Below are positions 18,015 to 27,604 of a DNA stretch of 64,000 nucleotides, in pieces. A program made the translations under genes and the position numbers. The DNA lies in assembly GCA_025041175.1 (NCBI GenBank), contig JAKCFJ010000003.1, forward strand, positions 310,001 to 374,000, written 5' to 3'. This stretch comes from Halobacteriales archaeon YIM A00010. Lineage in GTDB: Archaea; Halobacteriota; Halobacteria; Halobacteriales; Haloarculaceae. Under the pieces are notes generated by a model. That model ran no database searches. It was not told the origin of the DNA and saw nothing but the letters and a program-made list of their open reading frames with translations. Position 1 is the first letter of the stretch, and each line of letters starts with the position of its first letter.

Positions 18015-19064
18015 ATGGATCTGTACACAGGCCTTGGCGGTCTGCTAGAGCTTCGGAACGAACGCAGTAGAGCACTCACAGCAGAGAATCCGAATGGGGC
18101 GGTCGGTGCGGGAGGACAGGCTGCGAGTCGTCTCGGACCCGGGCGAAAGGGCAGTCCGAACGTTCCACTAGACAGCAGGGAGATGCAGACGATTGCGGAC
18201 ATCGACGGTCCCGGTGTCATCAGACACGTCTGGATCACCGTTCCGAACCACACGAACGGACGCGATCACGTCATCAGAGACCTCGTTTTGCGGATGTACT
18301 GGGACGGCGAGGACGAGCCCTCGGTCGAGGTCCCGCTGGGTGATTTCTTCTGTTGCGGCCACGGGCAGTATTCCAATGTGAACTCCCAACCTGTGACGGT
18401 GGGTTCGAACGGTGGGATGAATACGTACTTCCAGATGCCGTTCCGGGAGCACGCCGAGATCACGATCGAAAACGACGGTCCCGCCGATATTGACGGCCCG
18501 TACTTCTTTTATCAGATAGACTACTCCCTCGTCGACGGCATCGACGCGGAGACACCGTACTTCCACGCGCAGTGGCGCCGGTCGAACCCGGTCTCGCCCG
18601 GTACCGACCACGTCATCGTCGACGGCATCGAGGGCGAGGGGCACTACGTCGGCTCACAATTCAGCTGGGCGGTCCTCGAGCAGAACTGGTGGGGTGAAGG
18701 CGAAGTGAAGTGCTACATCGATGGCGACGAGGAGTACCCGACTATCTGTGGAACTGGTGTCGAGGATTACGTTGGCGGCGCCTGGTGTTTCGGCGATAAC
18801 GAAACGTTCAGCACGCCGTATCTCGGCTATCACCAGTACGAGGACGGAGAGGATCAAGTACCGCTCCACGGGATGTACCGGTGGCACGTCCCTGACCCGA
18901 TCCGCTTTCGAGAGGACCTCCGTATGACTGTCCAGGACATTGGCCACCGCGGTGAACTCTTCGAGCGCTCCGACGACATCGCCACAACCGCCTACTGGTA
19001 CCAGCGCGAACCACACAACGAGTTCCCAAACCTGGCTGACACAGAAGCACGCCGTCCGAGGTAG
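18015..19064 (+). CDS. GH172 (DUF2961) family glycosidase
   Basis: A 349-residue DUF2961 protein. Recognisable blocks are the start GLGGLLELRNERSRALTAENPNGAVG, the IDGPGVIRHVWITVP segment, VPLGDFFCCGHGQY, and WWGEGEVKCYIDGDEEYPTICGTGVEDYVGGAW. The family, now GH172, includes difructose dianhydride synthase/hydrolase and D-arabinofuranosidases that act on furanose sugars. There is no signal peptide, so it would be cytoplasmic. It follows the ABC importer operon, and with the GH51 enzyme it points to furanosyl-rich oligosaccharides as cargo. A TATA-like TTTAGG lies about 27 bases before the start. Confidence 0.88.
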   Translation: MDLYTGLGGLLELRNERSRALTAENPNGAVGAGGQAASRLGPGRKGSPNVPLDSREMQTIADIDGPGVIRHVWITVPNHTNGRDHVIRDLVLRMYWDGEDEPSVEVPLGDFFCCGHGQYSNVNSQPVTVGSNGGMNTYFQMPFREHAEITIENDGPADIDGPYFFYQIDYSLVDGIDAETPYFHAQWRRSNPVSPGTDHVIVDGIEGEGHYVGSQFSWAVLEQNWWGEGEVKCYIDGDEEYPTICGTGVEDYVGGAWCFGDNETFSTPYLGYHQYEDGEDQVPLHGMYRWHVPDPIRFREDLRMTVQDIGHRGELFERSDDIATTAYWYQREPHNEFPNLADTEARRPR

Positions 19065-19264
19065 CGTTTATCTTGATAGCGGCCGAGCGTGATCGTTGAA
19101 ATCACGCTCGACGGGTACGACGCGTCGGTCCAAGCAGGAACTCCCCGCCTGGAATTTCACCAGCCGATCGGTGTTCCCGAGGCTCCTCATTGGGTCGAGA
19201 TGAAGGAGATCAGAACGGCGAGCGATCCGACAGCAAAGCTGGAAACCCCCGTCGGATACGGGGG

Positions 19265-20791
19265 CTATCGATACGTCTCTCTGTTGGCGTCGACGAACCC
19301 ACGGGTCTCTTCGAGTCGGTCGGCGTGGTCGTCTCGTCCCGTTTCTCGGAGTCGTTCCACGTACCCCTCTAGGCGCGTTGGGTCCACGTGGGTGGAACGG
19401 ACCTCCTTCACTGAGCACTTGCCACAGCGGGTCGCTCGCGCTCGCCGGTGAATCGGGGTTGCCACCGTCTCGGTCAGTGATCGTTTCGAACAGGCGATCG
19501 TCACGCCACGTCGAAAGGAGCGCGAGCTCCCTTGCGACGATATCAGGCCTCTCCGGAGCGAGGTCCGTCGTCTCGTATGGGTCCGCGTCGAGATCGAACA
19601 ACATAATCCCGGGAAAGTCCATGTAGGCGTCGTGGAACGTCCGAATCAGGAGCCAGTTATCCCAGCGAACGGATCTCTGGGCCGTCCACGCAGCGTTACC
19701 GAACACGAGGTAGTCCCGTCCACAGGACTGTCCGTCGGTGATCGAAGGCGCGAACGAGCAACCATCCCATCCGGGCGAAGCATCGATGTCGACGCAGTCC
19801 ACGAGCGTCGGACCGAGATCAAGCTGGTAGTGAAAATCGTCGTCGATCCCGGATTCGACCCCAGGACCACTGATGATGAGCGGAAGCCGACAGGTCTTGT
19901 CGTCGGCCGTCACGTGGTCGCCGTAGACGTTGAGTTCGCCGAGGTTCTCGCCGTGGTCAGCGGTGAATACGATCAGCGTCTCCTCACGAACGCCCTTCTC
20001 CTCGAGAAGGGAGAGCAGACGATCGAGGTGGTCGTCCATGTAACGGACGCCGGTGTCGTACCCATCAACGAACTGACCAAAATCCCCCCGGGACGCGATC
20101 GATTTGGGCATCCGCTCGTCCGCTTCGGGGGGATGTCGCCCTTTGGGCCGTAGAAGTACAGGTCCCGGGCGCTGAATGGGCCGGGGCGTTCGCGCTGTTC
20201 GGAGATGATTGTCTCGGTGAGCCAGCCGGGAGTCGGGGCAGCAGCGAACGGATTGCCGTATTCGATGGGCGTCCTGTATACAGTGTGTGGATCCCAGAAG
20301 TTGACGTGGAGGTACCAATCGTCCTCAGTAGCGTGCTCCTCGAGCCACTGCTCAGCGTAGCGCGCGACGACATCGGTGGTCTCGCCCCCGTTTTCGCCGG
20401 TATCGCGCCACTCCTCGAAGCCGTCAAGGACGTGCCACGCCGCGTGGCGACTCGGAAACGGGCTAACGAGTGCAGTCCGGTAGCCTGCTTCACTCAGCGC
20501 CATCGTCCACGTCTCGAACTCATCTCGGGAGTGGAACAGCCGTCGTTCGCCACGTGGTCGCGCATCGGCGTTTAAACCGCCATGGTTGACGATGCCTGTG
20601 TGGATGCCGAAACGGGACGTGAACAGCCCGGTTCGTGACGGCAGACACGGTACGTCGGCGGCGTAATAGTTCGTGAACACTCGCCCGTCGTCAGCAAGAC
20701 GGTCGACGGTCGGTGACGTGTCTCGTTCGTAGCCGTAACAACCGAGGTGGTCCGGTCTGAGTGAATCAACGTCGCCGTACAGGATTCTCAT
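19265..20791 (-). pseudogene. Sulfatase broken by two frameshifts
   Basis: A sulfatase reading starts at 20791 (MRILYGDVDSLRPDHLGCYGYERDTSPTVDRL) with formylglycine motif CLPSR (Cys49). It runs to ARDLYFYGPKGDIPPK, then must change frame at the G6 run 20127-20132 to continue EADERMPKSIASRGDFGQ and the metal block FTADHGENLGE. A second change near 19380-19395 is needed to go from DPLWQVLSEGGPFHPRG to the usual sulfatase tail ERLRETGRDDHADRLEE, ending at 19265. Every block of a normal enzyme of about 500 residues is present, so decay is recent, or the homopolymer change is a read error. Either way it is not translatable as a single frame here. Confidence 0.85.
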
Positions 20792-20881
20792 AGCTGTCAG
20801 TCAGATGTTTCTGCCCAGCGGGTTATAGGTTCCGGCTGTCTCGAGCGCCCCACTGGACAGCCAAAGCCCCGGCCACCCGTC

Positions 20882-21110
20882 GGCACACCACTGCACGGCC
20901 GCCTCGCCTCGGACAGCACGCTCTTCACTAGCGCCTACGCCAACTGTCCGCTCTGTGCACCTAACCGGACGTTGCTGTTGACTGGCTGCTATCCGCACGG
21001 CACCAGGTCGGACAACGGGGACCGGCTTGCCGAGGACGCGACGACGACCGGTGAAGCGTTCTCCGTCGCGGGCCACCGTACCGGCTACGTCAGCAAGCAC
21101 CTATCGGGCG
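20882..21110 (+). pseudogene. Sulfatase N-terminal remnant
   Basis: The plus strand in one frame reads GRLASDSTLFTSAYANCP, LCAPNRTLLLTGCYPHG and TTGEAFSVAGHRTGYVSKHLSG. This is the active-site part of a sulfatase (C-A-P-N-R, then LLTG), but neither the start of the protein nor anything past the SKWHLG-like block is present. It is a fourth sulfatase in the locus, now a fragment of about 75 codons between the frameshifted sulfatase and the MFS gene. Confidence 0.72.
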
Positions 21111-21194
21111 AGTCCGAGAACTACAGGCCGATTGACGCCGATTCCATAACGCCCATTATTCCATCTACGGTAGGAACGAGTAGGTTATGTATCC

Positions 21195-22406
21195 GTGACA
21201 ACGGCCATAAAACGCGTGCTCGAAGGTATCCGACACCCACCAGCGGACCTATGGCGAGACGGACGCGGATGGATCCTCCTATCGATTAGCGTCGGCTGGT
21301 TTCTCTCCATCGGCGTTCGACTCGTTTACCCCGCACTCGCCCCGTTCTTTCGCGCCGACTTCAACATCGGTTTCGGGACGACTGGACTGTTGTTCACGCT
21401 CCTGTGGATGGCGTACGCCGTTGGGCACATCCCCGGTGGGATTCTGGGTGATCGCATCGGTGAGGGACGCATCCTCGTCATCAGCACGGTGCTCGCGGGG
21501 CTGACCGTACTCACCGTGGCGCTCTCGGTGAACCTGTGGATGCTTTTTCTCGCGACGATCACGTTCGGCTTTGCGACAGCGTTGTTCGGCCCGACGCGCT
21601 TCACCGTCTTTACCGACATCTACGAGGAACACGCCGGCTCAGCGATCGGCATCACGATGGCCGCCGGCAGCGCCGGTAATGCTGTTTTGCCTGTCGTGGC
21701 AACGATCATCGCCTCTGCGATCGTGTGGCGGTACAGCTTCGGGGTACTCGTTCCCCTGTTCTTTGTCGTCGCTGCTACCCTCTGGGTTTCGGTTCCGACT
21801 CGGACATCGACGGCGAGCGCTGTCGAAGAGCTTTCCTGGCAGACCTTCGGACGGATCCGGTCGGAAGTTTCGAGCGGAACGATACCGATCGTCGTCGCCG
21901 TTCAGGTGAGCTTCTCGTTCGTGTTCCAGGGGTTCTCCGGTTTCTATCCGCTCTATCTCGTCGAGATGAAGGGACTGTCGCCGGATATCGCGTCGACGCT
22001 GTTCGGACTGTTCTTCGCCGCGTCGTTCGTCGTACAGCCACTCGCCGGAACCGGCATGGATCGCTTTGGGACCCGACCGTCACTGATCGCTATGCTCGGC
22101 GTGGGTGTACTAGCCCTCTGGGTGCTGCCGTTCGTCGAGGGTCTCGTCGCTATCGTGGTTTTGACCCTCGTCCTCAGCGTGCTAAGCGGCTGTGCAGTCA
22201 TCACGCAGACGCACATCACCAAAGCACTGCCCGATGATACGAAAGGCACCGGGCTGGGAACGCTGAAAGCCGGCTGGATGACTCTCGGCGCGACGAGCAC
22301 GGTTATTATCGGTGGACTCGGGGATTTGGGCCACCTCACCGGGGGGTTCCTGCTGCTCGCGGTGGTCGGTACTGTCGGTCTAGCGCTGGCCGTACTCGAA
22401 CTGTGA
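21195..22406 (+). CDS. MFS transporter
   Basis: A 403-residue major facilitator with about 12 hydrophobic spans. The loop 2-3 signature appears as GGILGDRIGEGR (about residues 82-93), and the repeat in the second half is AGTGMDRFGTRPS. The GTG at 21195 is the only start that gives the full first span (WILLSISVGWFLSIGVRLVYPALAPFF). It lies after a sulfatase remnant and before an IclR gene, so sugar, uronate or sulfate-product movement is possible. Substrate unknown. Confidence 0.88.
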   Translation: MTTAIKRVLEGIRHPPADLWRDGRGWILLSISVGWFLSIGVRLVYPALAPFFRADFNIGFGTTGLLFTLLWMAYAVGHIPGGILGDRIGEGRILVISTVLAGLTVLTVALSVNLWMLFLATITFGFATALFGPTRFTVFTDIYEEHAGSAIGITMAAGSAGNAVLPVVATIIASAIVWRYSFGVLVPLFFVVAATLWVSVPTRTSTASAVEELSWQTFGRIRSEVSSGTIPIVVAVQVSFSFVFQGFSGFYPLYLVEMKGLSPDIASTLFGLFFAASFVVQPLAGTGMDRFGTRPSLIAMLGVGVLALWVLPFVEGLVAIVVLTLVLSVLSGCAVITQTHITKALPDDTKGTGLGTLKAGWMTLGATSTVIIGGLGDLGHLTGGFLLLAVVGTVGLALAVLEL

Positions 22407-22465
22407 AGCGATCGACGCAGAATCACCGGGAGTGCTGAGAGTGGACCGGAGACCTCTGGTAGCTT

Positions 22466-22573
22466 TACACCCGGACACGATTCATGTAACGATACGTCGT
22501 CTGATTGGCCGGGATCAATCCTGGTGTCATGGATGCGGTCACCTGCATGTTGATCTATTCGTGTCCGGGTGTA
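22466..22573. mobile_element. MITE copy 2 (inverted relative to copy 1)
   Basis: The 104-bp element with ends CACCCGGACACGA, bordered by TA, between the 3' ends of the MFS and IclR genes. Its reverse complement differs from copy 3 at two positions. The copy lies in a convergent gap where it disrupts no gene. Confidence 0.85.
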
Positions 22574-22611
22574 TTGGTGTACAGACGCATCCATTCGAAA
22601 GACGCGAACGG

Positions 22612-23376
22612 TTAGGCGTGGCTGAGATTGATCTCGATCTCGTTGGTCGCTCCGAGGAGCAAGTCCGGTAGCGTGTCGGTGAATCGTTCGTCTTTGACGC
22701 GGTGAGCGGGACCGGAGACACTAATGGCCCCGACGGCCCGCCCGTCAGGGTTCGTGATCGGTACTCCAACCGAGTTGAGTCGGGGTACTGATTCCTCCCG
22801 GTTGAACGCGTAGCCCCGCTCTGTTATCCGTTCGAGATTATCGAATAGCTCGTCGGGATCGGTGATCGTGTTCTCAGTGCGTTTCGGAAGGCCGTGGCTC
22901 GCTACGATCTCGTCAATTTGCGCTCGGGGCAGCGTCGAAAGGATCGCCTTTCCGGCAGCGAGCTGGTGAAGGTAGCCCCGTTGTCCCTTCCGGGCGTGTG
23001 TCTGCACGGAGTGCTCGCCGGATGCCCCATACAGATGGACACTTCGTCCGTGCTCCTCTGTGATGCACCACACCTTTTCGCCCGTCTTATCGGCCAATTC
23101 GTCGACTTTCGGCATCGCGACGTGATACAATTGGCGTTCATTTTGAGCGTGAAGACCGAGATCAAGCAACCGGAGACCGATCCGGTACGCATCCCCGTCT
23201 CGTACGACCAGATTGAGGTTTTCGAGCGTCTCTAGATGCCGGTGAACCGTGCTCTTTGCGAGTCCGAGTTCGGTGGCGAGTTCGGGGAGCGTGAGTCGAC
23301 CCTCGGCTTTGATCGCGGCTAGCATCGCAGACGCCGTTTCAACCGTTTTCACGGGACGGTTCGGTGTGGTAGCCAT
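22612..23376 (-). CDS. IclR-family transcriptional regulator
   Basis: A 254-residue regulator with a winged HTH (residues about 8-65, LPELATELGLAKSTVHRHLETLENLNLV) and an IclR effector-binding domain containing QLAAGKAILSTLP, VASHGLPKRTENTITDPDEL and GAISVSGPAHR. A TATA-like CTTATAGAA lies about 25 bases upstream of the start on the minus strand, so the mRNA is probably leaderless. As the complete IclR gene closest to the sulfatase, glycosidase and ABC genes, it is the best candidate for their control; this is an inference. Confidence 0.93.
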   Translation of the reverse strand: MATTPNRPVKTVETASAMLAAIKAEGRLTLPELATELGLAKSTVHRHLETLENLNLVVRDGDAYRIGLRLLDLGLHAQNERQLYHVAMPKVDELADKTGEKVWCITEEHGRSVHLYGASGEHSVQTHARKGQRGYLHQLAAGKAILSTLPRAQIDEIVASHGLPKRTENTITDPDELFDNLERITERGYAFNREESVPRLNSVGVPITNPDGRAVGAISVSGPAHRVKDERFTDTLPDLLLGATNEIEINLSHA

Positions 23377-23692
23377 ATTCGTCTATGTGTGTCGATTCTA
23401 TAAGTTCGTTCGAAATATGCGAATATTTCCTCCCGATTGCGATGCTCCGTGCAATCAAAACGAGTCGCTCAATGCCAGTCTGAAGCGGAAGCACGGCGCG
23501 TCCGGTCACGACACTGGTGAAAACCGTTCCGTGAACTCACACTCGCCTGCCTCGCCCACCATATCGACCATACCCTCTAACGATCAAAATAACACGACGG
23601 CAAGAAGCTCTTGCAGAACTATCTCAGATCTGAGCTTGTAGTATTGTATTGCCCTAATCAGGTTTTTGCCGTAGCACAGAGAATCCACATCC
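23377..23692. other. Divergent promoter region, no gene seen
   Basis: 316 bases between the start of the IclR gene and that of the MaoC gene. It holds A/T-rich blocks at 23396-23430 and 23580-23670 and a short palindrome CTCAGATCTGAG near 23622-23633. I see no coding sequence. Confidence 0.5.
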
Positions 23693-24112
23693 ATGACGAT
23701 AGATGGAGCGGACGAGCAAGCAGACGTTCCCGCTGAGGGCGACGTTATCACCCACGAACGAACCTTTACAGCCGAAGAAGTAGGCGAGTTCAGCAAGATC
23801 ACTGGCGATCAGCAGTCGATTCACACCGAACCCGACGAAGAAGGACGGCTGGTCGTTCATGGATTGCTCACCGGATCGCTCATGACGAAGATCGGCGGCG
23901 ACCTGAGCTACATCGCCCGGACGATGGAGTACGAGTTCCGGAAACCAGTCTACACTGGCGAATCAATCACCTGCGAATGGACAGTCGAATCAAAAACGGA
24001 ACAGGAAGACCGCTACCTCCTGGAAAACGATGTCGTCTACCGGAACGAAAGCGGCGATGTTGTCGTTGACGCGAGGACGACTGGTCTGATCTGGAAGACG
24101 GAAGGACAGTAA
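23693..24112 (+). CDS. MaoC-like hotdog-fold dehydratase
   Basis: A 139-residue single hotdog-domain protein. The hydratase-2 signature is present as FSKITGDQQSIHTEP followed by VVHGLLTGSLMTKIGG (Asp and His of the (R)-enoyl-CoA hydratase motif at roughly residues 42 and 47). MaoC proteins hydrate enoyl-CoA thioesters in fatty-acid, polyhydroxyalkanoate or other CoA pathways. No other CoA gene is next to it, so its pathway is unknown. Confidence 0.87.
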   Translation: MTIDGADEQADVPAEGDVITHERTFTAEEVGEFSKITGDQQSIHTEPDEEGRLVVHGLLTGSLMTKIGGDLSYIARTMEYEFRKPVYTGESITCEWTVESKTEQEDRYLLENDVVYRNESGDVVVDARTTGLIWKTEGQ

Positions 24113-24543
24113 AACGGAGGGCTAAGGAAACTATAGAACTCCCGCCCGTTCGATTCGCGGCCGTAACCCTCAGTAGTTTCATCCCATCGGAATAAGCGGA
24201 ATTGAACAGGATCGAAGAGTACCTACTCCACCTTTCCTTCCATCGGTGTATTCGAAGTACTCGTGCCCAACAATCCGTCGGAGCGTTGTACTGATGACGG
24301 CAAGCCTCTCTCGAGGACGACTGGGACGATCCACTCGGTGAGCCACGACGCCTAGCGACAGCTGACATCGAACGTCTGTGAACGGTTGTCGGCACCTGCG
24401 AGACCGGCTTCCACGCTATCGCGGAGAATTCGACCGGGTAAGAGAAATGTACAGCACATGATTTATACTATGGCACCGCGATATCAACCACGAACGCATG
24501 TACGAACATCATTTCCTCGCCCTAGAAAACAGTCCGCCATTTA
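24113..24543. other. Intergenic stretch, no gene seen
   Basis: About 430 bases between the MaoC and HD genes. Frames are short and interrupted. The stretch 24320-24440 has an acidic, gene-like composition broken by stops and may be decayed coding sequence, but I cannot name it. Confidence 0.4.
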
Positions 24544-25167
24544 TTGCAGATAGTAATATTAAGAAACATATGTGATGAACAGACAGCCTACGAGACGCAG
24601 ATCCGAGAGGCATACGCGGAGATCGACAGAATCCGCGATAAGGACCTTCGAAAAAGCGTCGTTCGGGCGTGGCGTCTCGGCTTGGAACGCGGTGGATGGC
24701 GGGACATCAAGGACATTCCGTACGCGTGGAACATTCAGGAGGTGACGAACGTCGAACACGTCCGTGGCGTCACTCGGATCGCTGCCGATGCGGCCGAGCG
24801 ACAGCGGGATTTCCACGGTGCGGATCCGGATCTGGACGTCGTTCGTGCTGCGTGCCTCCTCCACGACGTGGGAAAGTGCTACGAGTACATCGATCACGTG
24901 GACAGCGAACTGCTCGATGACCCGGACACCACGTACGCTACTGCGGAGATTCCCCACTCTATCTCCGGGTACGCGCTGGCCCACGAGGTCGGCTGTCCGC
25001 TGGCAGTCCAGCGCGCTATCCCGCATTTCATCGGTGAGGTGCCGACGCGGACGCTCGAGGCGGAACTCGTCAAGAGCGCGAATTCTGCGTCCTCGAACGC
25101 GATCACGCAGGCAGCGATGGGAATCAGCCTCCAAGAGTGGATCGAGCAGTATTCGCAGACGCAGTGA
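24544..25167 (+). CDS. HD-domain metal-dependent phosphohydrolase
   Basis: About 200 residues with an HD domain: VEHVRGVTRIAADAAERQ supplies the first His, and CLLHDVGKCYEYIDH supplies the HD pair. HD enzymes cleave phosphate esters, often of nucleotides. The start is uncertain. Homologue-like sequence begins at about DEQTAYETQI (24574), but the nearest ATG (24570-24572) is out of frame and meets a stop at once. The only in-frame early start is TTG at 24544. Either TTG is used or the start has been damaged by a small deletion. It is convergent with the ThDP enzyme gene. Confidence 0.78.
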   Translation: MQIVILRNICDEQTAYETQIREAYAEIDRIRDKDLRKSVVRAWRLGLERGGWRDIKDIPYAWNIQEVTNVEHVRGVTRIAADAAERQRDFHGADPDLDVVRAACLLHDVGKCYEYIDHVDSELLDDPDTTYATAEIPHSISGYALAHEVGCPLAVQRAIPHFIGEVPTRTLEAELVKSANSASSNAITQAAMGISLQEWIEQYSQTQ

Positions 25168-25251
25168 GACCGCATCGATGCCGAACCGATTTCAGCCGGT
25201 GTGGTCCGGTGACCCTTCCGGTACTATCGGTGACAGCTGTGGCTCGTTCTC

Positions 25252-26946
25252 TTACTCGTGGAGTCCGCCGACTGAGGCGTAGAACGACGACTGGAGCGTC
25301 TCGGCCATGTCCTGCTCCCGGTCGATCCGAACGTCGAGGACGGTCGGCGTCGTGGCTGACTTCGCCTCGCGCAAGGCATCACCGAGTTCGTCCGGGGACG
25401 TCGCGCGAACGCCGTCCGCGCCGAACGCGCGCGCCGCGGCGACGAAGTCCGTGTCGTGGAACCCGACGCCAGCGATGTCGCCGCTCTCGTCTTGCATCTG
25501 TCGAACCATCCCGAGGCTCGTGTCGTTGAGAACGACGAACGTGGGTGCAACGCCCTGTTCGACAGCTGTTTCGACACTGGTCATCGTCATCGTGAACCCA
25601 CCGTCACCGGCAACCGCGATCACGTCCTTGTCGGTGGCGAGGGCCGCCGAGACCGCGGCGGGGGTCGCCCACCCCATGCCGCCGACGCCGCCGCTTCCGA
25701 AGTACGTCCGGACAGCCGGGGTCTGGAAGTAGTTCAGCAACCAGAACCGGTTGTTGCCGGAGTCGGCAGTGACGATGGTGTCTCCATCGACGACGCTCTC
25801 TATCTCCGTTATCGCCCGCTGAGGGAGGATCGGCGACGCGTCGGAGTCACACTCTGGCGCGCTGAAGCTGGTTCGGGCATCCTCGGCCCGGTCGACCGCC
25901 CACTCGTTCGCGGCGCTTCCCGCCTTCGTGAGCGCAGAGAGGCTTTCGGCGGCGTCACCGATGAGTCCGACGTCCGCGGGGTAGACCCAGCCAGCGTTGC
26001 GCGTGTCGATGTCCGCGTGGATGATGGTCTGTTCGTCGGGACGGATGAACGCAGGCGCTTGCCAGTTGGTGTCCATGGGGTTGAGTCGGCAGCCGACGAC
26101 GAGGAGAACGTCAGCCTCGCTGACCACCTGGTTCGCTCCCTCGTGGCCGAACGATCCGATGACACCCGTCGCAAGCGGGTGCGTCTCGGGGATGGTGGAC
26201 TTTCCGAGGTACGACGTGGCGACGGCCGCATCGTAGTTCTCCACGACCTCGCGTAGCTCGTCGTACGCCTGGGCCGCGTGGACGCCGTTCCCCGCAATGA
26301 TCACGGGGCGCTCGGCGGCTTCTAGCGCTTCAGCAGCGGCGGCGACGCCGCGTGTGGTTGGCCGAGACTGCCACGTCCGGGTCTGCTTTCGGTCGTCCCA
26401 AACGGGCGGCAGAACGTCGTCGGAGACCTCCTCGGTGATCGCGTCACCGTCCAGTACCACTGCCGTCGGTCCTGGCCGCCCCCCAACAGCGTGTTTGAAC
26501 GCCAACTGGAGGCTCCGGACGGTCTCCGTCGGGGAGCGGGGAAACCAGTGTTCCTTGGTGATGGCATCGAGTATCTTCGGGAGGTCGAGACCACCGTAGT
26601 CGCCGCGGGATTGCTGATACGGCGCGACCGTCGAATAATTCCCTCGCTCTGACGCTTCGGTGATGGTGACCATTGGCGAAGACGCGAGCCGCGCCTCCAT
26701 CTGGCCGATGGCACCGAGGCTCCCGATCCACGGGCCCTGCCCGGCGAGAATCCCAGGATCGCCGGTCAATCGACCGTGCATCTCCGCCATCACGCTCGCT
26801 TCTCGTTCGTCGCGCGGTCGAACGAGATCGATGTCCGACTCCGGAAGATGATCGAACAGTTCGATGACACGGCCGCCAGGGTACCCGAAGATACGCTCCA
26901 CGCCGAGCGATTCTAAGGATTCTATGAGCCGTTTGCTCGTTTCCAT
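25252..26946 (-). CDS. Thiamine-diphosphate-dependent enzyme (acetolactate-synthase-like)
   Basis: A 564-residue enzyme of the ThDP family. It has the N-terminal pyrimidine-binding domain (FGYPGGRVIELFD, with a glutamate at DEREASVMAEMHGRLTG to activate ThDP), a central domain (ERPVIIAGNGVHAAQAYDEL) and a C-terminal PP domain with GDGG (about residue 447) and a downstream Asn for the metal. Start ATG at 26944-26946 gives the standard N-terminus; the frame extends further upstream without support. Family members decarboxylate or ligate 2-oxo acids (acetolactate, benzoylformate, glyoxylate, sulfopyruvate types). Key residues for a specific reaction are not clear to me and the context does not decide. 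Confidence 0.88.
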   Translation of the reverse strand: METSKRLIESLESLGVERIFGYPGGRVIELFDHLPESDIDLVRPRDEREASVMAEMHGRLTGDPGILAGQGPWIGSLGAIGQMEARLASSPMVTITEASERGNYSTVAPYQQSRGDYGGLDLPKILDAITKEHWFPRSPTETVRSLQLAFKHAVGGRPGPTAVVLDGDAITEEVSDDVLPPVWDDRKQTRTWQSRPTTRGVAAAAEALEAAERPVIIAGNGVHAAQAYDELREVVENYDAAVATSYLGKSTIPETHPLATGVIGSFGHEGANQVVSEADVLLVVGCRLNPMDTNWQAPAFIRPDEQTIIHADIDTRNAGWVYPADVGLIGDAAESLSALTKAGSAANEWAVDRAEDARTSFSAPECDSDASPILPQRAITEIESVVDGDTIVTADSGNNRFWLLNYFQTPAVRTYFGSGGVGGMGWATPAAVSAALATDKDVIAVAGDGGFTMTMTSVETAVEQGVAPTFVVLNDTSLGMVRQMQDESGDIAGVGFHDTDFVAAARAFGADGVRATSPDELGDALREAKSATTPTVLDVRIDREQDMAETLQSSFYASVGGLHE

Positions 26947-27604
26947 CGGTGTTCTCCTACGGGCTCCCCGCGGCTTCGTTCCCAACGTGTGCTCTTACGT
27001 ACTCGCTGCTCCGAGTTCTCCAGAACGGATCTACCGTTTCACGCATAGTGTACGTGGTATATTACTCCACCTACTTTGCTTTTGTCCCTCTCGACAAATC
27101 GGGGCTACTGCTGCAGCCGAACGGGAGATTCGAAAGATTCGAACAGAGTGTGCAGGGTAGCTAGCACTTCCATCGTGAAATCGAAGGTAGCGACGCTCCG
27201 CTCTGCGATTCAGCATCAATTTCATAGATGAGTAGACGTAACAGATCCAAAAACAGCCACTTCAGCGCGCATTACAAAAGTAATATCGTAACGGAGTAGA
27301 TTGTTGATTCGAAGTTTTCGAACGTGATACGCGATTATCCTCAATCGCACCCGATCGGTCAGTAGATCACTCTCGGGCAGAGCGTGATTGGGAAGTCTCC
27401 CACTGCAACGTGAAGCGAGGATATTGTCATTGGATCGCCCGTCGAACGCTCCAAAGAGGTTCCGTTCGAGTTAATCGAAGCACACTCTTGTGGCGTAGAT
27501 TGTTGGTGAATCATAGCGCAGTTTCGAGGATGGTTGTGAGCGCATCTTCCCTGGTTTTCGGTAGACTCAACGGCGAAGTTGGAAAGCACGGAGATACAGT
27601 GTGA
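26947..27604. other. Intergenic stretch, no intact gene
   Basis: A relatively A/T-rich region upstream of the ThDP enzyme. Frames are short and not halophile-like. It leads into a tRNA-synthetase remnant and an IS6-type element, so it is probably the debris of insertions and deletions. Confidence 0.45.
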
